NCBI RefSeq assembly: GCF_000340885.1
Contig: NC_020291.1
Location: forward strand, 4,649,001-4,713,000
Reading direction: 5' to 3'
From: Clostridium saccharoperbutylacetonicum N1-4(HMT)
GTDB lineage: Bacteria > Bacillota > Clostridia > Clostridiales > Clostridiaceae
DNA length: 64,000 nt
Shown here: piece after piece, positions 46,615-55,827 of the stretch
Position numbering within the stretch: position 1 is the first letter of the stretch
Layout of the letters: the number at the start of each line of letters is the position of its first letter
Translations under genes and position numbers: made by a program
The notes under the pieces: model-generated
Database searches by the model: none
What the model saw: only the letters and a program-made list of their open reading frames with translations
What the model was told of the DNA's origin: nothing

Positions 46615-47982
46615 TTATACATTAGTATTAGCACGTCTTTCTTCAATTTCTTTAGCATACCCTTGAGCCTTTGCTTTAGTTATTCCATATAAGAGCATTG
46701 GTACTATCGCCAATAAGTATACAATTCCTGGAAGAAGATTAACTACCATATTTAATCCTTTAATGGTTTCAACAGATTGTTGTGCATTTGGAATATACCC
46801 AATCCATCCAAGTGCAATTGCAGTAATTCCACCAATTATAGCTGAAGATATTTTTGTAATAAGACTTGTTACTGAATAAATAGCCCCATCTGCACGAGAA
46901 CCATGCTTCCATTCACTATAATCTATACTATCAGCAACCATACTAAATATCATTGGAGCACCAAAACCTACTGGTATAAATCCAATAGTTGATAATATCA
47001 TTATTGCAGTAACGCTTGTAACAGGTATTAAATATATTCCAATGCAAGTTAAACCACATAATACTACACCGATAATTGCTAATGTTCTTTTTTCAAAATA
47101 TTTAGCTATAGCACCAACTATTATAGATCCAATTGCTGTACATACCCCAAATCCACCCATCAATGGCGCAATTAAATCAGGTCTTCCTATAACATATATA
47201 TAATAAAAAACTACTGTGCCTAATCTTCCAAATAGTGCTGTAAATAATAAGAATAAGTAAATTGCAATTAACATAAATGGTTTGTTTAATGAAACTGCAC
47301 GAATTGAATCCTTGATTGAAGGATGACTCCCCTTTGGAGGTTGAATAACTTCCTTACAATTTCTAAAAACCATATAAAACAGTGGTAATGTAAATAATGA
47401 TATTACTAAGGCTCCATATGAAAAGCCTTTTTGATTGTTACCTTGTCCGAGTGCCATTACAAGTGGCATTAATGCAGCTCCTGTTATAACATTAGAGATT
47501 AATGAGAAAAATCCTCTAAAGGAATTCAAAGAGGTTCTTTCTTCTGTGTCACGTGTCATTACTGTTCCTAAAGCTCCATAAGGTACATTAACGATTGAAT
47601 AAACTGTTCCAAGTATAAAATAAGTTACAGTTGCATAAATTATTTTTCCTGTAGGGCTTAAGTTCGGTGTGGTAAATGTTAAAGTATTAAACGCTGCAAG
47701 CACTATAGCACCAAAAATTATATATGGTCTAAAACGCCCAAATCTAGTATTAGTACGTTCTACAACTAATCCAACCACTGGATCAACGAAACAATCCCAT
47801 ATTCTTGCAGCAAGTATAATTACTCCTGCTACTGCAGCACTTATTCCAAATACATCTGTATAAAAGAATAATAGATATGTCGATACTAGGCCCCAAGATA
47901 GATTACTTGCAAAATCCCCTATTCCATAACTAAATTTTGTTCCAAAACTAAGCTTTCCTGTTTTTACATTCTCATTATTCAT
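46615..47982 (-). CDS. GPH-family sugar/glycoside:cation symporter 2
   Basis: A 455-residue, 12-TM symporter, a close paralogue of the one at 30264-31661 (WDCFVDPVVGLVVERTNTRFGRFRPYI; NVPYGALGTVMTRDTEERTSLNSFRG). It is last in line after the dehydrogenase-deglycosidase genes, 155 bp downstream of the second Gfo/Idh gene, with a cre-like site in that gap. In known C-glycoside clusters a transporter gene accompanies the catabolic genes, so this one probably imports the intact glycoside. Whether it shares the operon transcript or has its own promoter is unclear. Confidence 0.9.
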   Translation of the reverse strand: MNNENVKTGKLSFGTKFSYGIGDFASNLSWGLVSTYLLFFYTDVFGISAAVAGVIILAARIWDCFVDPVVGLVVERTNTRFGRFRPYIIFGAIVLAAFNTLTFTTPNLSPTGKIIYATVTYFILGTVYSIVNVPYGALGTVMTRDTEERTSLNSFRGFFSLISNVITGAALMPLVMALGQGNNQKGFSYGALVISLFTLPLFYMVFRNCKEVIQPPKGSHPSIKDSIRAVSLNKPFMLIAIYLFLLFTALFGRLGTVVFYYIYVIGRPDLIAPLMGGFGVCTAIGSIIVGAIAKYFEKRTLAIIGVVLCGLTCIGIYLIPVTSVTAIMILSTIGFIPVGFGAPMIFSMVADSIDYSEWKHGSRADGAIYSVTSLITKISSAIIGGITAIALGWIGYIPNAQQSVETIKGLNMVVNLLPGIVYLLAIVPMLLYGITKAKAQGYAKEIEERRANTNV

Positions 47983-48014
47983 AATAATTTCTCCTCTTTT
48001 TGTTAATAAGTAAT

Positions 48015-48030
48015 ATAATATCGTTTACAA
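48015..48030 (-). promoter_or_regulatory. cre-like site upstream of GPH symporter 2
   Basis: Reverse strand TTGTAAACGATATTAT matches WTGNAARCGNWWWCAW at 15 of 16 positions. It lies about 33-48 nt upstream of the symporter start. Confidence 0.5.
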
Positions 48031-48098
48031 AATTGTATAAAAAAAGCATATTATGTTATAATTCATTTGGTTAATTTTTATCAATTACCATTTTTATA

Positions 48099-48132
48099 GT
48101 TTATAAGCAAGGTCCTAAGCTTGCTTATAAAC
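48099..48132. terminator. Hairpin between Gfo/Idh-3 and GPH symporter 2
   Basis: A 13-bp perfect stem (GTTTATAAGCAAG and CTTGCTTATAAAC) starts 6 nt past the dehydrogenase stop. There is no T-run on the reverse strand. It may be a processing or mRNA-stabilising hairpin rather than a terminator. Confidence 0.5.
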
Positions 48133-48137
48133 TTTTA

Positions 48138-49187
48138 TTATTCAAAATCAATTATGGCTTTATTTGTTTTGCTAGATTCCCACGCAGCTTCCATTACTGA
48201 TAATACACGACGTACTTCTGAAATCTTAATTTTTGATTCTTCAGTTCCATCTAATACACCTTGTACATTTTCATAGAAATCTACCCAGTCAGTTTCAACT
48301 TGTGGAAGTGACTCCTCTACAATTCCTCCTGGAGGTACAGGAGCAAATTGTCTTGTTGGTCCTGCAACAGTTTCAGTTATTTGAGGTGGAAGCTTCTTTA
48401 GCATATCTCCTGTACGATAAAGTGCTCCTTCGCAACCAAAACTCTTTACAATTATTGTTCCCTTATCTCCTGCTACTAGCCAACGTGGTTGGTATTCTAG
48501 AATATAAGTTGATAATTCTAAATGGAAGGTAACTCCATTTTCCATCTTTAAAATTATTTTAAAATAATCATCAACTTCTTCATGTAATACATTTTTTATA
48601 TCTGCATAAATAGATTTAATCTTTACACCTGGAATCATAAACAGAGCTTGGTCAATTAAATGAACGCCCCAGTCATAAATCATTCCACCACCATATTTCT
48701 TATAAAGATGCCATTCATGCATATAACCATTACCTGAATGAAGTTTACTTTCAATTGTAAATATATTACCTAAAAGTCCTTCATCATAAGCTTTCTTTAC
48801 AATTAGCATATCTCTATCCCATCTTCTATTTTGATGAGCTGTAAAAAATACACCTGCTTTTTTACAAGCTGCTTCCATTTCATCTAATTCTGCTACATTC
48901 ATAGCTGCTGGTTTTTCAGTAATAACATTTTTTCCAGTTGCAGCTGCTTTTAAGCACATTTCTTTATGCAAATGGTTAGGTACTGTCAAAATTACTGTAT
49001 TAACTTCACTATCTGCAAGTAATTCATCTGCTGATTTATAAAGCTTAAAACCCATTTCTTCTGCTTCACTCCAGCGTTCTTCCTTAATATCACAGACTGC
49101 TGCAATTTCAACTCCTGCACGAGGTGCATTTTGAGCATGCCACTTTCCCATGCCTCCAAAACCTATAACTCCTAATTTAATTTTCAT
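48138..49187 (-). CDS. Gfo/Idh/MocA oxidoreductase 3
   Basis: A 349-residue NAD(P)-dependent dehydrogenase. The Rossmann motif GVIGFGGMG is at 6-14, TEKPA at 90-94 (catalytic Lys92) and YGGGMIYDWGVHLIDQAL around 165-182 (D172, H176). It is clearly distinct from the two near-identical paralogues at 17.8 and 51.7 kb. Position 5 in the deglycosidase operon, 43 bp after the TIM isomerase, suggests it reduces or reoxidises a later sugar intermediate, as the two-dehydrogenase arrangement does in the E. coli ycj pathway. The actual step is inferred. Confidence 0.85.
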   Translation of the reverse strand: MKIKLGVIGFGGMGKWHAQNAPRAGVEIAAVCDIKEERWSEAEEMGFKLYKSADELLADSEVNTVILTVPNHLHKEMCLKAAATGKNVITEKPAAMNVAELDEMEAACKKAGVFFTAHQNRRWDRDMLIVKKAYDEGLLGNIFTIESKLHSGNGYMHEWHLYKKYGGGMIYDWGVHLIDQALFMIPGVKIKSIYADIKNVLHEEVDDYFKIILKMENGVTFHLELSTYILEYQPRWLVAGDKGTIIVKSFGCEGALYRTGDMLKKLPPQITETVAGPTRQFAPVPPGGIVEESLPQVETDWVDFYENVQGVLDGTEESKIKISEVRRVLSVMEAAWESSKTNKAIIDFE

Positions 49188-49230
49188 TTTTCCACCTTCT
49201 TCTAATATGTTACTGCATATTTGATTTTTC

Positions 49231-50145
49231 TTATATCACAAATTGTTTAAGATATTTTGCACTTAAAATTGCAGCCTTTTTAGAATCTACAACTGAGCCT
49301 TCAAATGCTTTATCTTCAACTTCAATACAGGTATCACCTGTGTAACCTATGTCTGTTAAAGCCGAAACATATTTTCCCCAATCAACATCACCAAGACCTG
49401 GTAATTTAGGTGACATATATTGAAGTGGTGTTGCCATAATTCCAACATCATCAAGTTTGTCTTTATAGACTTTTATATCCTTATAATGTACATGGAATAT
49501 TTTATCCTTGAACTCATATAATGGCTTAATATAATCAATTTGCTGCCATACAAAATGAGATGGATCATAATTTAATCCAAAGTTTGGACTATCTAGTATT
49601 TCAAATACTTTTCTCCAATTAGCAGGTGATGTCATAAGATTTTGTCCACCCGGCCATTCATCATTTGTGAATAACATTGGACAGTTTTCAATTCCTATCT
49701 TTACACCTTTTTCTTCTGCATGCTTTACAATTGAAGGCCAAACTTCTTTAACTATTTCCAAGTTTTCTTCTACAGTTTTTGAAGGTATACGCCCTACAAA
49801 AGTAGTAATCATATTAACCTCTAATATACTAGAAGCATCAATTAACTTGTTTAAATGCTCAACATATACTTTTCTTTTTTCTAAATCTTCCTCAAGAGTG
49901 TTTGGATAATATGCTAAAGAAGATATTTTAACATTCTTTTTAGCTAAATAATCCTTAATATAAGAAGCTTTAGCATCATCTAATTTATCTACATCAATAT
50001 GACATACTCCTGCATATCTTCTTTCTGCTTTCCCCTTAGGCCAACAGCACATTTCTATACATTCAAGTCCATTTTCAGCAGCAAAATCTACTACTTCTTC
50101 AAAGCTTAGGTCTCCTAGTATTGCGCTTACAAATCCTAATTTCAT
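49231..50145 (-). CDS. Sugar phosphate isomerase/epimerase family TIM barrel (YcjR/DgpD-like)
   Basis: A 304-residue TIM barrel. Metal ligands can be placed at E153 (GIENCP), D194 (NYDPSH), H220 (HVHYKD) and E275 (CIEVED). The DPSH motif is typical of 3-ketose or 3-oxo-glycoside epimerases/isomerases in this superfamily. YcjR, acting with 3-dehydrogenases, epimerises 3-keto-glucosides. It is 84 bp after the alpha subunit in the operon. It probably converts the free or bound 3-oxo-sugar after cleavage. The product is not determinable here. Confidence 0.8.
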   Translation of the reverse strand: MKLGFVSAILGDLSFEEVVDFAAENGLECIEMCCWPKGKAERRYAGVCHIDVDKLDDAKASYIKDYLAKKNVKISSLAYYPNTLEEDLEKRKVYVEHLNKLIDASSILEVNMITTFVGRIPSKTVEENLEIVKEVWPSIVKHAEEKGVKIGIENCPMLFTNDEWPGGQNLMTSPANWRKVFEILDSPNFGLNYDPSHFVWQQIDYIKPLYEFKDKIFHVHYKDIKVYKDKLDDVGIMATPLQYMSPKLPGLGDVDWGKYVSALTDIGYTGDTCIEVEDKAFEGSVVDSKKAAILSAKYLKQFVI

Positions 50146-50229
50146 AAAAATTCTCCTTTCCCAAGTTCTATTTACCCAACGCTTTTTATATCATTGGGTA
50201 AATAATTTGAATTCACATATACAAATCTT

Positions 50230-51213
50230 TTACATTCCTAAGAATTTTTTCTCCATTGCAATTTGACGTCTTGTAAATTCTGTTCCACCACAGAATAATT
50301 CATCTTCATATTCACAAATAAGATATCCATCAAACTCTGTATCTTTTAGCATTCCTAGAATTTCTTCATAAGGTATGCTTGGTTCTACACAATCTTCACT
50401 TAAATAATGGAACTTACCATGCATTTCAAAGCAATATGGAAGAATTTCTTTTAATCCATTTAATAATTCAGGTAATTTTTCCTTAGGATTAAATTGAACA
50501 AATCCATACATTCCTTGTAATGTACCATTGATTGCCGGATGAGCTCCAGCTTCCATTAATTTTTTACGAGCTTCTTCTATATCAACACCTTGATATCTAA
50601 ATTCTGCTGCCATTTGTAAATGTTCTTCCTTAACACCTGCCGCAAGAGCTTTATCCCAATGTGGCTTATTTGGAGCAATTGAGAAGCATCCAAAGTCAGG
50701 TACAAAGCCTAAATGCTTAGAGCCTGTACGTTTAATAACTTCTAAATATTTCATCATCTTTGGAGATGTTGGTGTTTCAGGATTATGAATTTCAATACCT
50801 GCTTTTACATCATATAGTTCTGCATAAGGAGCAAGTCTTCCAAAAGCTTCTGGTGATAACATGTATTGTACACGCATAACCTTACAGCCTAATTTATTAG
50901 CTGTTTTTAAATCAATAATTGCATCTGCTAACATTTCATCATCAGTAAGATTTCTATCATGACGCATACCTTTATCATTATTTGCACCATATCCAACTGG
51001 TCCAATACCATACTTAGCCTTTAAAGAATTTACTAATCCTAAAAATTCATCACTTACATTAGGATAAGAAGGAATCATTTGAGTTCCTACAATTTCATAT
51101 CCTGTCGCACCAGCTAAAGCTGCTTGTTTTACACATTCTTCAAAATCATATTGATATCTTGCATACTCTGTTCCATAACAAAACAAAGTAGCACCTAATT
51201 TAATATTACTCAT
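50230..51213 (-). CDS. C-glycoside deglycosidase-like alpha subunit (TIM barrel), copy 2
   Basis: A 327-residue TIM barrel with predicted metal site E141 (GIEIHNPE), D173 (VPDFGC), H265 (EMHGKFHY) and E301 (CEYED), the pattern of DfgA/CarB/DgpC large subunits. It starts 11 bp after the DUF6379 beta-subunit gene, indicating co-translation and a complex. Family enzymes eliminate the aglycone from a 3-oxo-C-glycoside (or O-glycoside) made by the upstream dehydrogenase. It is divergent from the 297-residue copy at 11144-12037, so the two pairs may serve different glycosides. Confidence 0.83.
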   Translation of the reverse strand: MSNIKLGATLFCYGTEYARYQYDFEECVKQAALAGATGYEIVGTQMIPSYPNVSDEFLGLVNSLKAKYGIGPVGYGANNDKGMRHDRNLTDDEMLADAIIDLKTANKLGCKVMRVQYMLSPEAFGRLAPYAELYDVKAGIEIHNPETPTSPKMMKYLEVIKRTGSKHLGFVPDFGCFSIAPNKPHWDKALAAGVKEEHLQMAAEFRYQGVDIEEARKKLMEAGAHPAINGTLQGMYGFVQFNPKEKLPELLNGLKEILPYCFEMHGKFHYLSEDCVEPSIPYEEILGMLKDTEFDGYLICEYEDELFCGGTEFTRRQIAMEKKFLGM

Positions 51214-51224
51214 CTTTATTCCTC

Positions 51225-51659
51225 CTAATCATTTATGGTTACAGTTACAGTATCTCCACTATCAAGCGGCATATATTGATGATCTGGTCCCATCTGCATA
51301 TAAGGAACTCTAAGCATAAGCTTTAATTCTAATTCATGCTCTCCTACATCTAATCCATCTTTTTTAATTACTCTAATCTTAGCTAATTGAACTTGACTCC
51401 AGAATTCAGTTACTGCATATTTTAATTTATAAATAGGCATTTCTTTGCCATTTAATTCAAAAGTAACTGCTTCTTCTGGCATCTTTTCACCATCACAATA
51501 CACTTCTAATAAATCAATATCTGATAAATAATGTCCTCTATAATAAGCTAATTGAACATCAAATTCGAAACCATGTTTTTTCCCATTTATATACATACTT
51601 TTAAACGAATCTTCTTTAATAATTTGATTATTAAGTTTCATACGCATTGCAAATGCCAT
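51225..51659 (-). CDS. C-glycoside deglycosidase-like beta subunit (DUF6379), copy 2
   Basis: A 144-residue beta-rich DUF6379 protein. ESFKSM and FDVQLAYYRGHYLSDIDL match the family's N-terminal block. EHELELKLMLRVPYM and the short C-terminal strand match the rest. It belongs with the alpha subunit 11 bp downstream and lies 29 bp after the 3-dehydrogenase gene. Known members (DfgB, CarC, DgpB) are needed for activity of the metal-bearing subunit. Confidence 0.83.
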   Translation of the reverse strand: MAFAMRMKLNNQIIKEDSFKSMYINGKKHGFEFDVQLAYYRGHYLSDIDLLEVYCDGEKMPEEAVTFELNGKEMPIYKLKYAVTEFWSQVQLAKIRVIKKDGLDVGEHELELKLMLRVPYMQMGPDHQYMPLDSGDTVTVTIND

Positions 51660-51688
51660 TTTTCCTACCTCCTTTTGTATGAAAAAAA

Positions 51689-52792
51689 CTAAAATTTAAC
51701 TTCTGCTTTTTCTTCTGCTGATTTGTAAATTGCATCTAATATTTTTGTAACAGCTAATGCTTCTTCAGGCTTAACTAGTGGTTCTGTATCATTTGCGATA
51801 GCTTCTAACCATTGTTTACAATCCATGCTCCCTTCAGCACCGCCTCCTCCACCGAAGTATGCAACCCCACCAACTGGAGATAATTTTTCTTCCATTAATT
51901 GATTATTTCTTCCACGGTTATAAATCAATTCATTTTTAGAATGGCTCATTCCTGAATGTATTTCAGCACCTGCAAGTGTTCCGCAAAGTGTAGTTGATGC
52001 TTCTCTTGATTCAAGTACATTTAATGCCCAGCTTGCTTCTAAGTTTATAGTTGCACCATTTTTCATTTTAACGAAGCCCATTGCAGAATCTTCAACTTCA
52101 AAAGTTTCTGGATTCCAAGGTCCAAATAAGTTTCCTTCTGTAGCCTGCTTTAATCCACCTAATTTATAGAATACAGAACCTGATACACTTTCAACCTCGT
52201 AATTGTTCATGCACCATAAAGTAATATCTAAAGCATGTGTACCAATATCTATAAGTGGACCTCCACCTTGCTGTGCTTTATCCATGAATACTCCCCAAGT
52301 TGGAACTCCTCTTCTACGTACTGCATGTGCTTTTCCGTAGTAGATTTCTCCTAAGTCACCATTCTTGCATGCTTCATGTAAGTTCATAACTTCAGCTCTA
52401 AATCTATTTTGATATCCTACAGTAAATTTCATTCCTGATGCTTTCCAAGCTTCAACCATATTTTCAGCTTCTTCAGTTTTATGAGACATTGGTTTTTCAC
52501 AATATACATGTTTCTTAGCTTCAAATGCATCTATTGCAATAACGCTATGAGATACATTTGGTGTACAAATATGAACAACTTCAACATCTTTATCCTTTAA
52601 TAACTCTTTATAATCTGTATAAACTCTTGCTTTTTCTACACCAAATTCTTTAGCAGCCTTAGTAGCTCTTTCTTCTACAATGTCACAAAAAGCAACTATT
52701 TCATTTAAATTAGAATTTTCTTTTAATGCTGGAAAATGCTTTTGATTTGCAATTCCTCCACAACCGATAATTCCTACTTTAATTTTACTCAT
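51689..52792 (-). CDS. Gfo/Idh/MocA oxidoreductase, probable glycoside 3-dehydrogenase, copy 2
   Basis: A 367-residue NAD(P)-dependent dehydrogenase. GIIGCGGIA is at 7-15, CEKPM at 98-102 (Lys100) and GGGPLIDIGTHALDITLW at 176-193 (D182, H186). Most motifs are identical to the copy at 17769-18875. First gene of the deglycosidase operon, where its expected role is oxidation of the sugar C3 hydroxyl to a ketone. That acidifies C2-H and allows elimination of the aglycone. This is the role of DgpA in puerarin breakdown. The promoter is at 52843-52896. Confidence 0.87.
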   Translation of the reverse strand: MSKIKVGIIGCGGIANQKHFPALKENSNLNEIVAFCDIVEERATKAAKEFGVEKARVYTDYKELLKDKDVEVVHICTPNVSHSVIAIDAFEAKKHVYCEKPMSHKTEEAENMVEAWKASGMKFTVGYQNRFRAEVMNLHEACKNGDLGEIYYGKAHAVRRRGVPTWGVFMDKAQQGGGPLIDIGTHALDITLWCMNNYEVESVSGSVFYKLGGLKQATEGNLFGPWNPETFEVEDSAMGFVKMKNGATINLEASWALNVLESREASTTLCGTLAGAEIHSGMSHSKNELIYNRGRNNQLMEEKLSPVGGVAYFGGGGGAEGSMDCKQWLEAIANDTEPLVKPEEALAVTKILDAIYKSAEEKAEVKF

Positions 52793-52842
52793 TTTATTAC
52801 TCCTCCTATTTTCATATATATAAATTTCTTATTGTTTCTTCT

Positions 52843-52896
52843 TATGTACCAAGTATACTTTTTTAAACGTATTCAGACATTCAATTAATTTCACTT
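52843..52896 (-). promoter_or_regulatory. Shared promoter element, site D (deglycosidase operon), variant spacing
   Basis: Reverse strand AAGTGAA (52896-52890), then TGAATACGTTTAAA (52875-52862), 13 nt, then TACATA (52848-52843). The 13-nt downstream spacing equals sites A and B, but the upstream AAGTGAA block is 6 bp farther away. The central block matches the cre consensus at 14 of 16 positions. An alternative -10 (TATACT) lies within the 13 nt. Confidence 0.5.
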
Positions 52897-52936
52897 AGTT
52901 CAATCATTTATTGACTTGTTTTATTTTTATATTTGA

Positions 52937-52981
52937 AAACAAGAAAATAAGGTCAAAAATAATACTAATTATTTTTGACCT
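52937..52981 (-). terminator. Terminator downstream of the third AraC-GH39 gene
   Basis: A 14-bp perfect stem (AGGTCAAAAATAAT and ATTATTTTTGACCT), then TTATTTTCTTG on the reverse strand. It lies about 175 nt past the AraC-GH39 stop and shields the deglycosidase promoter from read-through. The rest of 52982-53154 holds nothing I can assign. Confidence 0.75.
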
Positions 52982-53154
52982 AAATAAAAAATTAACCTAA
53001 TTCTAAAATATTTTTTTAATGGGCATGACTCGTTAACTTTGATATTTCATATAAATATCTAAATATATTCGTAGTTTCATATATAACTACTTTTCTATTT
53101 GTCTATAAACATATACATCCATTTAACCTATAAAAAAGCCAGTTATAAAATTTA

Positions 53155-55575
53155 TCACAAAGTCCTATCCCCGTAAGATATATGTATAATATCAAATTCA
53201 TGTGGTGCCAAAGCAACTTCTAAATTTAAAATTTCCTCTTCGACATCACATCTCTTTATAGTTAACCTTGGGGTTGAAATTCTTTTTAAATAATCGATTT
53301 CATCTTTATCTAAATCACCAATTTCATCCATCCTCATCCATTCATCTAAAGCACTTCCATGTTCTCTATTTATAGAATAAGTTTTTACATTATATTGACC
53401 ATTTAACAAGTTCTTAAGTTGAAAATTCAAACGTAAATTATCATAATCATTAAATATTTTTCCCTGTTCTCTTGGCTTTATTTCATCTTCTGATTTTAAA
53501 TAATAATAATAGTTAAAATGCTTATAATTATGACATGCTATATAATATCCATTATGACTATTAGCCGTTATAATATAATTTTCTCCTTTATCTATAATCT
53601 TTCCACCAACTTTATTCATAAATTCTATTGCATAATAAGCTGGCTTTTTAATACTATTTTTAGAAAGCAATCCTGCACCGCCATTTAATAAAACATGAGA
53701 ATCATAAAATTGAGAAAATAAATCTGATCCAATCCAATAGGCAAGAACATCTACTTCATTTATATTATCAATAATGTTCTTCATTATATAAGCACCTTTA
53801 TAGCAGCTATCATTTGTATAATTACGATTAGATATAGTGCTATTCCATTCAGTAATATATAATTCTTTAACCGCCCATTTTATATCTTTTAAAGTTTCTT
53901 TAATAAGTTTTATCTGATTTAAAACATAATCTTTATCTGTAGATCTCTTTGAATATTTATCACCTTTTTCCTTAATTACTATATAAGGATATAAATAGAA
54001 TGATAAAAAATCGGGTTGATTACTTTGTTCTTTCCACTGAATAATGTTTTTCATCAATTGTTTTAAGCCATAATCTCCACGAAAACCTGCTCCTCCAACT
54101 TTACAGTTAGGAATATATTTTTTTAATTCACCATATCCAACATTAAAAATATCGAGATAGTCTACCTCCATCTCTTCAATTTCAGGTCTCCAGATTTCAA
54201 AACACCAATTTTGAGTCTCTTCAAGGCCATATCTTTTAACAATATGAATAGAAAAAGCCCTCATTACATTTTTCCACTGCTTTATATTATTAAATAATTG
54301 TTGCTCCTCTTCAAAAATAACTGCTTCCCTTACTGTTCTATCAAGTCTTTTAGGCTTTTGACCTAGTTCAATGAATGGCTTTATTTTATTGTCTAAAAGA
54401 AAATCCAAAACTCTATCTATTTTATCAAAGTTATATTTCCCATCTGGATTAGATACGCCAACATACATATCATGACCAAATATACTCCAAAATCTCACAT
54501 ATTCAAACTTCAATTCATTTTTTAACATTTTTACGTGTTCCTGTATATCTGATTGAAGCAAATCACTTGCTGCTCCCACATTGATTACTTTATTCCAATT
54601 TTTTATATAATCTTTTTTATCTCTTGCATCAACTATTATATATTGATTATCTTTTACCAAATCAGCATTATTTTCAAATTTATTTTCTTCTCCAAAATGA
54701 TTATCTAATCTATCCAAAATAATATCTTCGTTTGATTCAACTTCTTCGATATTATCATCTATACTTTTCTTTACCTTCTTTAAATATTCTGATGGAGTCA
54801 TATGATAGGTTGCTTTAAATAATTTATTAAATACTGCTGTATTTGCAAAACCATTATCTAGTGCCGCTCTAGTAATTGTAGCCTCAGTATATAATAAGTC
54901 TTCTAAAGCATAATGCAATCTAACATTATTCAAATAATCTATAAAGTTCATGCCTAAGTGTTTCTTTAAATATCTAGATAAATATGCATTAGATAGATGT
55001 AGCTGATTAGCCAAGTCATTAAGACTTATTGGCTTATTATAATTGCCTCTTATATAGTTAGTAATTTCATTGATTCTATCATCATATTTATTTTCTTTAT
55101 CATGAAAACGCTCATCTGCATTATTAATTAAAAAGTTATTGGTTAATAGATTTACTAACTGATAAAACAAGCTATATTCATAAAAATCTTCTTTACCTTT
55201 CCTATTTAAATAATGATTGAATACTAATTTTAATATTTTTCTAACCTCATCATAGGAATAATCTTTGTCTATGGTTGAATTACACCAAAATAATATCAAA
55301 TTATTTTCAAGAAAACTACTTAATCTTTGAAAGGAAATATAAAAACTTGCCATTAATATATCTTCTGAACATTTGTAGCTATGCTTTTTATTAGGATTTA
55401 CAACTACAAAGTCATCCTGCTTTAATTTAAATATGTCTGCTTCAACTTTAAGTTCCATTTCACCTTCTAATACATAAATTAATTCAACGTCTTGGTGAAA
55501 ATGTATTTCTTCTTTTTGCTTAACCATTATATTATAGGTAACTATATTTTCCTTGTTAAGATTTGATTTCATCAC
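53155..55575 (-). CDS. AraC-GH39 fusion protein 3, with altered acid/base motif
   Basis: An 806-residue fusion. The cupin domain (about 18-85; HFHQDVELIYVLEGEMELKV) keeps the His-rich first motif. AraC helix-turn-helix motifs lie at about 165-268 and a GH39-like domain at about 320-730. The acid/base region reads CFEIWRPEIEE, so Pro464 sits where the catalytic Glu of WNEP should be. The nucleophile-like E576 in ITEWNST is kept. With an acid/base loss the GH39 part is more likely a sugar-binding sensor than an enzyme. It lies just upstream of the deglycosidase operon on the same strand and is a strong candidate for its regulator. Confidence 0.83.
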   Translation of the reverse strand: MMKSNLNKENIVTYNIMVKQKEEIHFHQDVELIYVLEGEMELKVEADIFKLKQDDFVVVNPNKKHSYKCSEDILMASFYISFQRLSSFLENNLILFWCNSTIDKDYSYDEVRKILKLVFNHYLNRKGKEDFYEYSLFYQLVNLLTNNFLINNADERFHDKENKYDDRINEITNYIRGNYNKPISLNDLANQLHLSNAYLSRYLKKHLGMNFIDYLNNVRLHYALEDLLYTEATITRAALDNGFANTAVFNKLFKATYHMTPSEYLKKVKKSIDDNIEEVESNEDIILDRLDNHFGEENKFENNADLVKDNQYIIVDARDKKDYIKNWNKVINVGAASDLLQSDIQEHVKMLKNELKFEYVRFWSIFGHDMYVGVSNPDGKYNFDKIDRVLDFLLDNKIKPFIELGQKPKRLDRTVREAVIFEEEQQLFNNIKQWKNVMRAFSIHIVKRYGLEETQNWCFEIWRPEIEEMEVDYLDIFNVGYGELKKYIPNCKVGGAGFRGDYGLKQLMKNIIQWKEQSNQPDFLSFYLYPYIVIKEKGDKYSKRSTDKDYVLNQIKLIKETLKDIKWAVKELYITEWNSTISNRNYTNDSCYKGAYIMKNIIDNINEVDVLAYWIGSDLFSQFYDSHVLLNGGAGLLSKNSIKKPAYYAIEFMNKVGGKIIDKGENYIITANSHNGYYIACHNYKHFNYYYYLKSEDEIKPREQGKIFNDYDNLRLNFQLKNLLNGQYNVKTYSINREHGSALDEWMRMDEIGDLDKDEIDYLKRISTPRLTIKRCDVEEEILNLEVALAPHEFDIIHISYGDRTL

Positions 55576-55806
55576 TTAATTACCCCTACCTTAATCATAT
55601 TTATTAAGTATTTTATCACATAATTATAATATAATTAATCTATTAAGAACAGTCACTTTCTGATCTGATACGTCATTTAAATCTTCTTCATTTATTTTAC
55701 CAGCACATAAAACATATGCATATATGCTATTTTTGAGCAAAAAAAAAGCGACTATTTAATATAGTGCCATCTAAATTTAAAAATATTTCTTTATAACTTT
55801 ATGTAA

Positions 55807-55823
55807 AAAAGCTTGGTAAAGCT
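55807..55823 (-). terminator. Terminator after small ORF at 55.8 kb
   Basis: Reverse strand AAAGCTT-TACC-AAGCTTT followed by TTT, a few bases past the stop of the small gene. The rest of 55576-55806 holds nothing else I can name. Confidence 0.55.
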
Positions 55824-55827
55824 TTAT

